A stretch of DNA of 64,000 nucleotides from Saprospiraceae bacterium (GCA_025055285.1 JANWXM010000003.1:122568-186567), one strand, 5' to 3'. Positions 28,100-37,645 are shown, counted from the stretch's first letter. A program made the numbers and translations. Notes: generated from the sequence alone by a model not told the origin.

Positions 28100-28909
28100 T
28101 CACCAACTACCACCGGCTCCGCCGCCGCCGAAACTCCCACCGCCAAACCCACCGCCTTCGCTCCAACCGCCACTACTGCCAAAGCCACCGCCCCAGCTGC
28201 TCGTCCAACCTCCATCAGGGTATCCCCAACGCCGATGACGACCCACTGGCCAGTCGCGCATAGGGCCTGTCTCCGTGTAAAGAGTTCCGCGCTTTGCTAG
28301 GAGCACAAGCAACAGAAACACTACTATTACAATCAGGAGGATTATCCACAGCGGAATGGATTCGCTTTCAGCGCTATCGTCGGCCCTAAACTCGCCTGCT
28401 AAGGCTCGGAAAATACCCTCAAGACCGGCTTGAATACCCTCAAAATAGCGCCCTTCTTTGAAGTAGGGAATCATGAGATGACGCGCGATCTGGCCTGCCG
28501 TAATGTCAGGCAGGGCGCCTTCGACGCCATATCCTGTAGCAATAAATACGCCGCGTTGAGGAGGCTCAGTGACAATGAGTACGACTATGCCGTTGTTTTT
28601 GTCCTTGCGTCCGATGCCCCAGCGGTTGCCTAGTTCGAAGGCGTAGCTGGCGCGATCGTAGTCGCCGATACTCGGCCGAATCATGACCACGATTTGCGTA
28701 GAGGTAGTATCGGCATAACGGCGCAGCTTTTCCTCTAAGAAGGCTTTCTCTTCAGGGCGAAGCCACCCTGAGTAATCATGCACGTAAACCGCCGGATAGG
28801 GCTTGGGCGGAAACAGATCGGCTTGTGCGAAGAGGTCTCCAATAAAGATCCAGCAGACCAGTAGCAAGCCCACTCCTTGCTTAAGCCAATTCGGGCGCTT
28901 ACCGTCCGC
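28100..28909 (-). CDS. TPM-domain (YgcG-like) membrane protein with Gly/Ser/Trp-rich tail
   Basis: About 269 residues from the ATG at 28909 (ATGs at 28936 and 28942 are alternatives). Signal-like segment (GVGLLLVCWIFIGDLFAQ), a TPM/DUF477 domain (VYVHDYSGWLRPEEKAFLEE, then TSTQIVVMI and NGIVVLI), one membrane helix (LWIILLIVIVVFLLLVLL), then a low-complexity tail of GGG/GSS/GGW repeats ending GGAGGSW. In several bacteria TPM proteins act with LemA; TPM domains have been tied to photosystem repair and phosphatase activity in plants, but the bacterial role is unclear. Last gene of lemA-TPM-TPM, overlapping the gene before it by 11 bases. Confidence 0.87.
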   Translation of the reverse strand, partial: ADGKRPNWLKQGVGLLLVCWIFIGDLFAQADLFPPKPYPAVYVHDYSGWLRPEEKAFLEEKLRRYADTTSTQIVVMIRPSIGDYDRASYAFELGNRWGIGRKDKNNGIVVLIVTEPPQRGVFIATGYGVEGALPDITAGQIARHLMIPYFKEGRYFEGIQAGLEGIFRALAGEFRADDSAESESIPLWIILLIVIVVFLLLVLLAKRGTLYTETGPMRDWPVGRHRRWGYPDGGWTSSWGGGFGSSGGWSEGGGFGGGSFGGGGAGGSW

Positions 28910-29333
28910 CATAGAGAATATCGTCGGGAAGTTCATTCTCATTCTGACTTGGGTCAGCGGGGAAGTATTCGCGGAGTTTTTCGCCTATTTGTTCAATGAC
29001 GCGGCAGACGCCTTCGCATGCCTCGCCGCGTTGTAGGTAATGTCGAAGGAGTTGCTTTTCAGCCTCCCAAAAGGTGAGACCAACGCGCTCGTGTATGCCG
29101 GCATCGCCCCAAATAGCGAAATGATGGGACTTTTCGGCGATGTAAAGCAGCACGGCATTTCGCTGGCGTGTATTGTACATGCCGAAGCGTTGGAAGAGTT
29201 CTGCTGCGCGTTCGACCGGGTGATCGCGGTCGCAGAAATCTTCCACAAAGAGGCGGATTTCGCCACTCGTGCGCTGTTCGGCTGCGCGTATGGCTGCTGT
29301 GATGCGGGCTTCCTCTTCAGCGTTAAACAGCAT
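28899..29333 (-). CDS. TPM-domain protein, short cytoplasmic-type
   Basis: 144 residues from the ATG at 29333 (ATG at 29345 possible). TPM fold: FNAEEEARITAAIRAAEQRTSGEIRLFVED, then AVLLYIAEKSHHFAIWGDAGIHERV. No signal peptide or membrane helix. A GAGGAG stretch lies 6-12 bases before the 29333 start, one of the few purine-rich ribosome-binding-like sites here, and supports it. Middle gene of the lemA operon, so probably part of the same complex or process as its larger TPM neighbour. Confidence 0.83.
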   Translation of the reverse strand: MLFNAEEEARITAAIRAAEQRTSGEIRLFVEDFCDRDHPVERAAELFQRFGMYNTRQRNAVLLYIAEKSHHFAIWGDAGIHERVGLTFWEAEKQLLRHYLQRGEACEGVCRVIEQIGEKLREYFPADPSQNENELPDDILYGGR

Positions 29334-29341
29334 TGTTCTCC

Positions 29342-29935
29342 TCAAAATTTGACCTGAGGTGCGCGCTCAGCGCCGGGAGTAGATTGAAAGTAGGCCTTAG
29401 GCGTAAAGCCCATCATGCCAGCGTATAGGTTGATAGGAAAGCGTCGGACGTAGCTATTGTATTGGCTTACCACTTCATTGAAATTCTTGCGCTCGACAGC
29501 AATGCGGTTTTCGGTGCCTTCGAGTTGCGTTTGCAGGTTCAGAAAGTTCTCATTTGCTTTAAGATTCGGATAATTTTCGGCTACAGCCAATAGCCGCCCT
29601 AATGCAGAACTCAAAGCACCTTGGGCTTGCTCGTAGCGCTGGAGGTTTTCAGGCGTTAGTTCCTCTACCTTTAAAGTGACGCGTGTAGCATTAGCCCGCG
29701 CTTCTACCACTGCTTGCAGGGTTGACTTTTCAAAATCTGCATATCCTTTTACCGTCTCTACTAAGTTTGGAATAAGATCCAGACGGCGCTGATACTGGTT
29801 TTCGACCTGCGACCAGGCCTTCCTCACTAGTTCGTCCTTCTGTACTAGCGAGTTGTATGTGTTGCACATGTTGAAGGCTAGGATCAGCACTAGGCCGATG
29901 AATACCAAAGGAAGCCACTTGCGAAAGGTTGCCAT
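29342..29935 (-). CDS. lemA: LemA-family membrane protein
   Basis: 197 residues: an N-terminal membrane anchor (WLPLVFIGLVLILAFNM), then the LemA helical domain (YNSLVQKDELVRKAWSQVENQYQRRLDLIPNLVETVKGYA, family hallmark NLVETVKGYA) and a C-terminus with the typical YNxxxRRFPxNLYAGMMGF block. Function unresolved; LemA genes are widely linked to TPM genes as here. First gene of the three-gene unit. Confidence 0.93.
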   Translation of the reverse strand: MATFRKWLPLVFIGLVLILAFNMCNTYNSLVQKDELVRKAWSQVENQYQRRLDLIPNLVETVKGYADFEKSTLQAVVEARANATRVTLKVEELTPENLQRYEQAQGALSSALGRLLAVAENYPNLKANENFLNLQTQLEGTENRIAVERKNFNEVVSQYNSYVRRFPINLYAGMMGFTPKAYFQSTPGAERAPQVKF

Positions 29936-30015
29936 GTTTTGTTTTGAATAGGAGTCGTTAAAGAAATAATGCGGCGGCGAAGATAAAGCATTCCCGTAGG
30001 CTATTGATTGATCTT

Positions 30016-30780
30016 TTAAGGCAGCGTCTTTTTTCTGGCATTTGCTACGAGGAGGGCTGCCAGAATACCGGCAGCAACGGCAGCGTTAAGCGATTCCGCG
30101 CGACTATTCGTGGCGCGTGTGATGGTCAGCCGATGAGTAAGATATTGGGCTATTTCAGGTCGAATACCCACACTCTCGTTGCCAATGACGAGTAGCGCGT
30201 TGGAGGGTAGAGGAGTGCAGAAGGCGTCTTCGCCGTCTAGTACAGCGCCCACGATTGCGCGAGATCTTACCAAGGGCAAAAGGTCTGTAAAGGGAATTTC
30301 AGCCACGGGTATACGCAAGATGGCTCCCATGCTAGACTGTACTACCTTCGGGCTAAAGGCGTCGGCGCAATCGAGTGAGCAGTACACCGCACTAAACCCG
30401 AACCAGTCGGCAATTCGAAGTATAGTGCCCAGATTACCGGGGTCACGGATACCATCCAGATAGAAGGCTGGCCCTTCGTGGAGTGGGTGAAATTCTGGCA
30501 GCTGAGCAACAGCCAATACACCGGCAGGTGTGACGAGGGAGGATACTTTGCGCAATTCCTCTTCAGCGATAAGTTGAAAAATCTTTCCAGCCCTCTTCCT
30601 TAAGGCTGAGTGTTGCTCCGCCCAAGTGGATGTTCCATAGATGCAGCATGGACGAACGCGCTGCTGATCGAGCAATTCCTCCACTAACTTTGTACCTTCA
30701 AGAACAAACATCTGGTACCTTTGCCGATACTTTTTCACTTGCAGCGCAGTTAGCATCTTCAGCTGTCGAGCGGAGAGCAT
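30016..30780 (-). CDS. SpoU/TrmH-family RNA 2'-O-methyltransferase
   Basis: 254 residues from the ATG at 30780. N-terminal substrate-binding domain (VKKYRQRYQMFVLEGTKLVEELL) and the knotted SPOUT catalytic domain with motif 1 (DGIRDPGNLGTILRIADWFG, about 110-128), motif 2 (LLVIGNESVGI) and motif 3 (ITRATNSRAESLNAAVAAGILAALL). It methylates ribose in rRNA or tRNA; closest to RlmB/TrmH-like 23S enzymes, exact site unknown. Divergent from tamL with ~114 bases between starts, an arrangement I recall as common in Bacteroidota. Confidence 0.92.
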   Translation of the reverse strand: MLSARQLKMLTALQVKKYRQRYQMFVLEGTKLVEELLDQQRVRPCCIYGTSTWAEQHSALRKRAGKIFQLIAEEELRKVSSLVTPAGVLAVAQLPEFHPLHEGPAFYLDGIRDPGNLGTILRIADWFGFSAVYCSLDCADAFSPKVVQSSMGAILRIPVAEIPFTDLLPLVRSRAIVGAVLDGEDAFCTPLPSNALLVIGNESVGIRPEIAQYLTHRLTITRATNSRAESLNAAVAAGILAALLVANARKKTLP

Positions 30781-30894
30781 ATGCTTTTGTCGGACGTTAT
30801 ACTGCACAAAGGTGTGAAAAAGTAGATGGGCTGGAGGTGCAAGCAGCGTTTTTTGCGACGCGTGTATAAACCCTTACGCTGATAGCAAGTTTAC

Positions 30895-33339
30895 ATGCAA
30901 AACGGCGAGCTACACTCTAGGCAACGCCCCTTTTTTCTCTTCATCCTCTGGATGAAACTAGCCCTTTTGGTAGGAGGAACAGGATGCCAGCTGTCGAAGT
31001 ATTTAGCCGCAGAACAAGCGCCGATCCTGCGCTCTAATAGGATAGAAATCCAAAGCCAAGCGCCGTTGCCAAAAGAGGTAAAGTCAGCACTGAAATCAGA
31101 GCTGAAGCGCTTTGTTCGTCAAAAGCCTAATAAGCGCAGTTTTTTTGGCCTAGGGCCACCTGTTCAACTAAGTTTGTATTATCGCTATCGCCAAAAATCT
31201 TCGCCTTTAGCGCGCCTAATTCTCAAGCGACTTGCCGAACCACCGGCACTCTATGATGCAACGCTGAGCGAGCGTACGAACAAGAATTTCCAAAACTATG
31301 CTCGGCAGCGCGGTTATCTGAATGCTACTAGCCGGTACGAGGTAAGCTTTCGAGAGCGCCTACGCGGAGGGGGAGGGAGTGCTCCGCACCGTTGGAAAGA
31401 GGCCGCCGTCACCTATTTCGTTGACTTAGGCGAGCTGCACCGCATTGAATCTGTCTCTTTCAGTAGCTCCGATTCTCAAGCCCATGCACTTTTACAGCGC
31501 AGTGCGAGCAGTTCCCTATTGAAGCGCGGCAGTGCCTTAGACCGCGAGGTCTTCGAAGCAGAAAGGAGCCGCATTTCCTATGTATTTAAAAATCAAGGTT
31601 ATGCCTTTTTCCCGCCAACATCCGTGGAGTTTGTTGGTGATAGCTCCGGTACGCGTACGCACGTAACAGTAGCGGTAAAGATGCCCGACGATGCTGCTGC
31701 TCATCGCGTGTATCGCGTCGGAAAAGTCGAAGTCTTCTTGGACTTTGTGCCCGAACTGATAGGCACAGGGCGCGATACCTTAATAGAAGGCATTTATTTC
31801 ACTACTTCTTCTACGCAATTTGCAGTAAATCCTGAACGGCTGCTCGCTGCCATTGCCTTTCGCCCAGATTCTCTGTATCGTCAGGAGGACCTTGACCAGA
31901 CCGCTCGCAATTTGAATACATTGGGCATTTTCCAATTTGTTACCATCCGAACTCCTGCCGACTCTATTGCTCCCGGGCGGATCAACGTTGCCATAGCCCT
32001 ATCGTTAAATAAGCGTTTATCGGTTAGTTCGGGTTTTGAGTTCAATTCTTCAACCAATGCGGGCAGTGAAATTACAGGCCGACTCTTCGGCATGTCTGCC
32101 TATCTGTCGGTCAACCACCGCAACTTATTGAGAGGCGCAGAAAATTTGCGCACTGATCTCTCGTATAGCACTGAGCTGGACTGGTCTGCTCCGCGTAGCA
32201 ATTTATTCTTCTCGCAAGAATTTAAATTTCAGAATGAGTTGCTTTTCCCGCGATATTTCGATTATTTGGGCATATGGGAGCGGCTCAACCGCTGGAATGC
32301 CGTTTCTGATCGTTTCTATCGACGCCTTCGTCGCGAAGGCCGCGTTCGCATGTCGCTGAATTATAGCTTTTTAGATTTAAGAGGCTTTTATACCTACGAC
32401 CTATTTAACGCTGCTTGGGGCTATAGCGTGCCTATTGACAACGAACATCAACTGCTGCTCGACCATTTGGGTATTGATGTCCTTCGTCCGACGCTGAGGC
32501 CTAACTTCGACAGCATTTTCGGTCGAAACGAGTTCTTGCGCCGCAGCTTTGGCGATCAGCTCTTCACGGGCTTTTTGCTGCGTTCTTTTACGTATTTGTA
32601 TACCGGAAGGCCGAATGTTTTTGGTGAACGCTGGTTCTTCCGCTTGAATGCCGAGTTTTCGGGCATCGAGGAACACCTTTTCAACCGTCTTTGGTCGGCA
32701 GCGTTTGGGCCGACAGATTGGCGAATTGCTGGTCTTGAGTTCTCTAAGTATGCGCGTTTGGATGTCACAGGTAGTTACACGCGCGACTTTGCTGAAGGTA
32801 TCACAGCCGTTTTTCGAATGGGGGCAGGTGTTGCTCTCCCCTTTGGAAGCCGTCGCGATGTGCCTTTTGTCAAGCAGTTTTTTGTCGGAGGGCCCTCTAG
32901 CCTTCGCGCCTGGCGCATCCGCGAGATTGGCCCCGGAGGGTATGTGCAACTTGATGAATCATGCCAATGTGCTGCGCGCTTGTCGCCGCCATTTTATCAA
33001 GCAGCTGACTTTCGATTTGAACTTAACGGCGAGTTGCGCTTTCCTATTCTTTGGTCACTTAAAGGTGCCGTGTTCGTAGATGCGGGCAACATTTGGACGC
33101 TAAAACCAGACCCTCAGCGACCAAACGCTGAATTGCGGTGGAATGCCTTTCAACACATTGCTATAGGTACTGGATTTGGATTACGACTTGATTTTCAGTA
33201 CTTTGTATTCCGATTCGATTGGGGAGTCAAGGTGCGTCGTCCTTATCGCACTCCAACAGAAGGCCATTGGGTAGACTGGAGTAGCGCTCGATGGCGCGAT
33301 ATCAGCAACTTTAACGTTGCTGTAGGATATCCGTTCTGA
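30895..33339 (+). CDS. tamL: TamL-like lipidated Omp85 outer-membrane assembly protein
   Basis: 814 residues. A lipoprotein signal (RQRPFFLFILWMKLALLVGGTGC, Cys about residue 31) precedes POTRA-like domains (about 45-370, including NKRSFFGLG and YRVGKVEVF) and a C-terminal Omp85 barrel. The barrel carries the FFVGGPSSLRAWRIREIGPGG block (about 660-680), the loop-6 motif of the family, and ends VAVGYPF. TamL is the Bacteroidota lipidated counterpart of TamA, working with TamB in outer-membrane protein or lipid traffic. TamB is often adjacent elsewhere but is not next to it here. The ATG at 30895 gives a better n-region than the internal ATG at 30952. Confidence 0.88.
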   Translation: MQNGELHSRQRPFFLFILWMKLALLVGGTGCQLSKYLAAEQAPILRSNRIEIQSQAPLPKEVKSALKSELKRFVRQKPNKRSFFGLGPPVQLSLYYRYRQKSSPLARLILKRLAEPPALYDATLSERTNKNFQNYARQRGYLNATSRYEVSFRERLRGGGGSAPHRWKEAAVTYFVDLGELHRIESVSFSSSDSQAHALLQRSASSSLLKRGSALDREVFEAERSRISYVFKNQGYAFFPPTSVEFVGDSSGTRTHVTVAVKMPDDAAAHRVYRVGKVEVFLDFVPELIGTGRDTLIEGIYFTTSSTQFAVNPERLLAAIAFRPDSLYRQEDLDQTARNLNTLGIFQFVTIRTPADSIAPGRINVAIALSLNKRLSVSSGFEFNSSTNAGSEITGRLFGMSAYLSVNHRNLLRGAENLRTDLSYSTELDWSAPRSNLFFSQEFKFQNELLFPRYFDYLGIWERLNRWNAVSDRFYRRLRREGRVRMSLNYSFLDLRGFYTYDLFNAAWGYSVPIDNEHQLLLDHLGIDVLRPTLRPNFDSIFGRNEFLRRSFGDQLFTGFLLRSFTYLYTGRPNVFGERWFFRLNAEFSGIEEHLFNRLWSAAFGPTDWRIAGLEFSKYARLDVTGSYTRDFAEGITAVFRMGAGVALPFGSRRDVPFVKQFFVGGPSSLRAWRIREIGPGGYVQLDESCQCAARLSPPFYQAADFRFELNGELRFPILWSLKGAVFVDAGNIWTLKPDPQRPNAELRWNAFQHIAIGTGFGLRLDFQYFVFRFDWGVKVRRPYRTPTEGHWVDWSSARWRDISNFNVAVGYPF

Positions 33340-33649
33340 GCAGCAGGAGAGGAACAGTCAACCTACAAACTTAATCTGCCAAGAGTTGGAATTTCCTCTT
33401 GAACAAAACTTCTCGTAACGCCCAGGCCACCGAGAGGAACTGAGTGGAGAAGGCCTGTTCCAATAAACGGACGTTCAAAGAGAAGCGCCGCACATGGAAA
33501 GGATGGGTAGTCGCTAGAGCAGCAAAGCGCGTAGAAGGAATCTTGACGCGTATATTTTTTCCAACAATTCGGAAGAGGGGAAGTCAGAATTTTACTCACG
33601 GTTTTGCCGTCAGTGTGCTTCGTTTTAATCGCAGGGTTAGTAGCACATA
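33340..33649. other. Intergenic, no gene seen
   Basis: 310 bases between tamL and the minus-strand fragment. Overlapping short frames on both strands lack motifs. No terminator hairpin found after tamL. Confidence 0.4.
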
Positions 33650-33820
33650 TTAATCGTTCGCCGGCGTACAGGTATAGAGGAAATTGCCGGCGCAGTGTTT
33701 ACAAACAGCATAGCGCCCAGCTACCATAAGGCTAATCATAGGGTTAATGGCTATTTCGCCTAGCAAATCTTCTTCTGCCGATAAGAGATCGCCGTAGTAC
33801 GCGTTGCCTAGGCTTGAGAT
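33650..33820 (-). pseudogene. Possible small coding remnant without a start codon
   Basis: On the minus strand an open frame of about 57 codons ends at TAA 33650-33652. It reads protein-like sequence (NAYYGDLLSAEEDLLGEI, then a CxxC in AVCKHCAGN, ending CTPAND). It overlaps the 3' end of the upstream NAD(P)-binding gene in another frame and has no in-frame ATG, GTG or TTG at its start. An open frame this long is not statistically strong, so it may be a remnant of a lost gene or chance. Confidence 0.25.
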
Positions 33821-34461
33821 ACTTTGCTCAAAAGATGGAGTTGTTCTGACTCTACAAAGTGCATACCTTTTAGTTGAGCATGCGCCAAAGCGACGAGTGC
33901 TGCTGCCACTTGCTGTGCGTGAATGCCGCGGTAGCGCACCGGAATGAGCGGTCGAAAGAAGCGCTCTAAAACTATACCTATGCGCTCACCAAGGCGAAAT
34001 TCCTCGCGCGGCCCTAACAATAGTGAAGGTCGAACCGAAATAAAAGTCTCAAAACCGAGTGCGGCGAGTTTTTCCTCGAGTTCACCCTTCATACGCAAAT
34101 AGAACGACCATGCCCGGGCATTTGCTCCCGCCGATGAAACTAAAAGGTACTGCCGAACGCCTTGAGTGTGCGCCAGGTGACCCAACATGAGCGGATATTC
34201 AACATCCACTCGATATTGAGCGGCTTTTGAGCCCGCCTTCCAAAGTGTCGTGCCCAGCGCGCAGAAGAGATCGTCGCCGCGCAAAACTTCGACATCAGGG
34301 TGTTCGTAGTTAAAGATAACTGGGCGCAGACGCGGGTGTGTGAAGCGGAGAGGTCGACGCGTTAGAGCGATTACGCTGCTGTAGCGCTCGTCATTGAGTA
34401 GACGTTTCAACAAATATCCGCCTACCAGACCCGTTGCGCCTGCGAGAATAGCCGTTTTCAT
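33808..34461 (-). CDS. NAD(P)-binding Rossmann protein (atypical SDR, HTATIP2-like)
   Basis: 217 residues. N-terminal dinucleotide-binding motif AGATGLVGGYLLKRLL (about 8-23), then DDLFCALGTT and YLLVSSAGANA (about 105-115). Several such small atypical SDR proteins act as NADPH sensors or oxidoreductases; there is no classical YxxxK catalytic pair, so catalysis is doubtful. 16 bases downstream of the RND pump gene on the same strand and possibly cotranscribed. Confidence 0.83.
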   Translation of the reverse strand: MKTAILAGATGLVGGYLLKRLLNDERYSSVIALTRRPLRFTHPRLRPVIFNYEHPDVEVLRGDDLFCALGTTLWKAGSKAAQYRVDVEYPLMLGHLAHTQGVRQYLLVSSAGANARAWSFYLRMKGELEEKLAALGFETFISVRPSLLLGPREEFRLGERIGIVLERFFRPLIPVRYRGIHAQQVAAALVALAHAQLKGMHFVESEQLHLLSKVSQA

Positions 34462-34477
34462 CGTTTCGAATTAAAAG

Positions 34478-37400
34478 TTAGTAAGTGAGGTCTTCCACAA
34501 ATTCGACATGCTCTTTCTTATTTAGCCCAACTCGAGTGAGGAGATTGTCAAATAGCGCATACACTATGGGCACGAAAATCAGCGATAGAAACATCGAAGA
34601 GCTCAAGCCGCCGATAATTGCCCAGGCCAAACCTACTTTCCAAGCCGAGCCGGCACTAGTAGAAAGAGCCAGCGGCAATAAGCCGATGATCATGGAAATA
34701 TTCGTCATGAGCACTGGGCGGAAGCGCAATTTAGTGGCTTGTAGCAGAGCGGCGTGAAGGCCTAACCCGCGCTGCTTGAGGTGGTTTGCAAAGTCTACGA
34801 CCAAGATGGCGTTTTTGCCCACCAAACCAACGAGCATGAGCAAGCCTAAACCAGTGAAAACAGTGAGGTTTTGCTGCGCTAAGGCCATAGCTAGGAAGGC
34901 GCCAATCACTGATAGCGGAATGGAGAGCAAAACCACAAAAGGATACATCCAGTTATCGTACAGCGCTACCATGACCAAGTATACGAGCACAAGCGAGGTC
35001 CATAGAGCAAACCTCATGGTTCCGAGGCTTTCTTCTTGTCGTCTCAGTTCTCCGCCAAACTGATAATGCGCGCCAGTGGGCGGGCGAATCGCCGAGACTT
35101 TGGCCTTGACTTCGCGCGCTACAGTACCGGTGGGGCGGCCAATGACAGAGGCTGAAAACTGTACTGATGGCAGTCGGTCGCGCCGTTCCAATCGCGTTGG
35201 GCCAAAGCCCTCCCGCACATTAGCGAATTGTCGAATGGCGATAGGTACCCCCAAGGGATTAGTCAAGGTTAAATTTCGAATGTCTTCAGCACTGCGTCGA
35301 TCGAAAGCGTCCAGGACGACGCGAATGGGATATTCGTAGGCTCCGTCGCGGAAGCGCACATCGGTATTACCACTAAAGGCCGCCTGAAGTGTTAGTCCCA
35401 ACTGAGCCATAGTGATGCCGTATTCAGCCATGCGCTGCCTGTCTACGACTACCTGTACTTCGGGGTTGCCCACTTCTACACTGGGCGTGATCTCTACGCA
35501 GCCCGGCACGGAGGCCATTGCTCGCATGATGGTATCCGACATCGCCAACAGGCTGTCTAAGTTTGGGCCGTTGATGCGCACTTCAATAGGCGAGAAAGAA
35601 AGCCCTAAAATGTCGATGGGATTGGCGCGAATTTGCGCCCCGGCAATGCGCTCCTCTAGCTCGAGCTTTGTTTGCCGAGCAAAAACGTCCGTAGAAATGC
35701 GGCGCGGCCTAGGGTAGGGTGTTAGTTCTACCAGAATTTCAGCGACATAGGGTGCATTCAATCCAAACGATTTAGAAGTAGTGCCGACGGTAGTAAACAG
35801 GCGCACGACGTGCTGCTGTTGCTGCAACCAGTGCTCTACTTCGCGGACAATGGCATCTGTTTGAGCTATAGAGGCCGTTTTAGGCAGTTCTATTTCCAGC
35901 AAAAACTCGCCGCGCTCACCTGACTCAATAAAAGCATTGCCAATGAAGCCACCCGTTACCAACCAAACAGACCCTACGCCTAAAAGGCTCACAACCAGCA
36001 GTACTACCGCCTTTGTTTTCCAGTTGCGCAAGGCCCATTTCAACACATCCACGAACCAATCTGCAAAACGTTCCAAAACAGTCTCAAATCGCAACACCGC
36101 TTGCCCGGCCCAATTCCGACCTTCGAAGCGGTGCAGCTTGCCTATGCGCGAGGCTAACCAAGGCACTAAGGTGAACGAGACGAGTAGCGACATAAGCGTT
36201 GCTACCAACACAGTCATGCAAAATTGCCGCAGCAAGTTTGGTACAACACCTGTCGTGAATATAATGGGCAAAAACACTACTACGTCCACCAGCGTGATGC
36301 TTATGGCCGTATAACCGATTTCTTGTCGCCCATCGTAAGCAGCTTGGGCGCGGTTCTTGCCCATTTCCAAGTGCCGATAAATATTTTCAATAACTACGAT
36401 AGCATCGTCTACCAAAATACCGATCGAGAGCGACAGCCCAAGCAAAGACATCATGTTGATGGAATAGTCCATCACCTTCATCATCACAAACGTGCTGATG
36501 ATAGAGGTCGGAATAGATACGAGCACAATAGCGGCGTTTCGAAGGCTGTGCAAGAAAAGCAACATTACTAGGGCCACCAAGACGACAGCCATGAGCAAGT
36601 CGTGAAGTACAGCATTGGTAGCCTGCCGAATAAAGATTGTTGCGTCAGAAATGACCTCATACTTAAGCCCGTTAGCAGCATAGACTTGCTCCTGGCGCTT
36701 CATAGTTTGACGCAGCAATCGGCTCATCTCTACGGCGTTGGCATCGCCTTGTTTGCGGATCTCCAACGCTAACACGGGCTCGCCGTTGAAGCGACAAAAT
36801 ACTTCCGGCTCCTTTGTACCATCCTGCACATCAGCAACATCGCCAAGATAAACGAATCCACCCTGACGTGAGCGCCCAACAACCAAACGGCGCAGTTCCT
36901 CTAGCGAACGGATTTTGCCCGACAATCGAATGCGCACTTGCGTGTCGCCACTGACTAACTTACCCGTCGGAAACTCTATATTGGAAGCCTGGATTGCCTG
37001 AACAACTTGCAAAAGCGACAAGCCGTATTGGGCCAGCCGATCCCGACGCACATTCACCCGCACTTCGCGCGCCTCACCACCTAATAGGGTTACTTGTGCT
37101 ACGCCGCGTACCTGGGTTAACTCAGGCAGTAGGCGATTCTTCACCATATCGTACAGCTCTGATCCCACTAGCTGAGAGCGCACTGCTACACGCATAACCG
37201 GTAGCTCCGAAAAGGCAAACTTGTTTACCACCGGCGGGCGCACCTCGCGCGGAAGAGTAGGCATGATTTGGTTAATCTTGCGTTGCAACTCCTGCACCGC
37301 CCGATCTACATCAGTCTCTTGGCTGAGCTCTAGAGCAATAAAGCAAATGCCTTCGTTAGAGCCTATTTGAATAAGTTGAACACCTTCCAAGGACGCTACT

Positions 37401-37609
37401 ACATCTTCTAGCGGCCGCGCTACTGCATTTTCCACCTCCGCCGGCGAGGCTCCTGGGTATATGGCAGAGACCGTGATGACAGGAGGGTCAAATTTAGGTG
37501 TCATCTCAATGGGCAGGCGCTGATAGCTGGCAATGCCCATGAACATCAACACGGCAAACACCACAATCACTAGCGAAGGGCGGCGAATAGAAAGAGCAGT
37601 CAGATTCAT
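34478..37609 (-). CDS. RND-family efflux pump (AcrB/MexB-like inner-membrane component)
   Basis: 1043 residues, the usual length. First membrane helix after MNLTALSIRRPSLVIV, porter domain starting FDPPVITVSAIYPGASPAEVE, and the fourth-helix proton relay LSIGILVDDAIVVIEN containing the paired Asp residues. Duplicated halves, with the second ending LMLVGLVGKNAILVVDFAN and FRPVLMTNISMIIGLLPLAL. It exports drugs or other small molecules using the proton gradient. The sequence resembles the HAE-1 (organic) class rather than heavy-metal pumps. No periplasmic adaptor or OEP gene is adjacent; a TolC homologue lies 9.6 kb away. Confidence 0.93.
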   Translation of the reverse strand: MNLTALSIRRPSLVIVVFAVLMFMGIASYQRLPIEMTPKFDPPVITVSAIYPGASPAEVENAVARPLEDVVASLEGVQLIQIGSNEGICFIALELSQETDVDRAVQELQRKINQIMPTLPREVRPPVVNKFAFSELPVMRVAVRSQLVGSELYDMVKNRLLPELTQVRGVAQVTLLGGEAREVRVNVRRDRLAQYGLSLLQVVQAIQASNIEFPTGKLVSGDTQVRIRLSGKIRSLEELRRLVVGRSRQGGFVYLGDVADVQDGTKEPEVFCRFNGEPVLALEIRKQGDANAVEMSRLLRQTMKRQEQVYAANGLKYEVISDATIFIRQATNAVLHDLLMAVVLVALVMLLFLHSLRNAAIVLVSIPTSIISTFVMMKVMDYSINMMSLLGLSLSIGILVDDAIVVIENIYRHLEMGKNRAQAAYDGRQEIGYTAISITLVDVVVFLPIIFTTGVVPNLLRQFCMTVLVATLMSLLVSFTLVPWLASRIGKLHRFEGRNWAGQAVLRFETVLERFADWFVDVLKWALRNWKTKAVVLLVVSLLGVGSVWLVTGGFIGNAFIESGERGEFLLEIELPKTASIAQTDAIVREVEHWLQQQQHVVRLFTTVGTTSKSFGLNAPYVAEILVELTPYPRPRRISTDVFARQTKLELEERIAGAQIRANPIDILGLSFSPIEVRINGPNLDSLLAMSDTIMRAMASVPGCVEITPSVEVGNPEVQVVVDRQRMAEYGITMAQLGLTLQAAFSGNTDVRFRDGAYEYPIRVVLDAFDRRSAEDIRNLTLTNPLGVPIAIRQFANVREGFGPTRLERRDRLPSVQFSASVIGRPTGTVAREVKAKVSAIRPPTGAHYQFGGELRRQEESLGTMRFALWTSLVLVYLVMVALYDNWMYPFVVLLSIPLSVIGAFLAMALAQQNLTVFTGLGLLMLVGLVGKNAILVVDFANHLKQRGLGLHAALLQATKLRFRPVLMTNISMIIGLLPLALSTSAGSAWKVGLAWAIIGGLSSSMFLSLIFVPIVYALFDNLLTRVGLNKKEHVEFVEDLTY

Positions 37610-37645
37610 TTCAAATACTTGCGCTTAGGCGCGCGTTTTGCGCAG

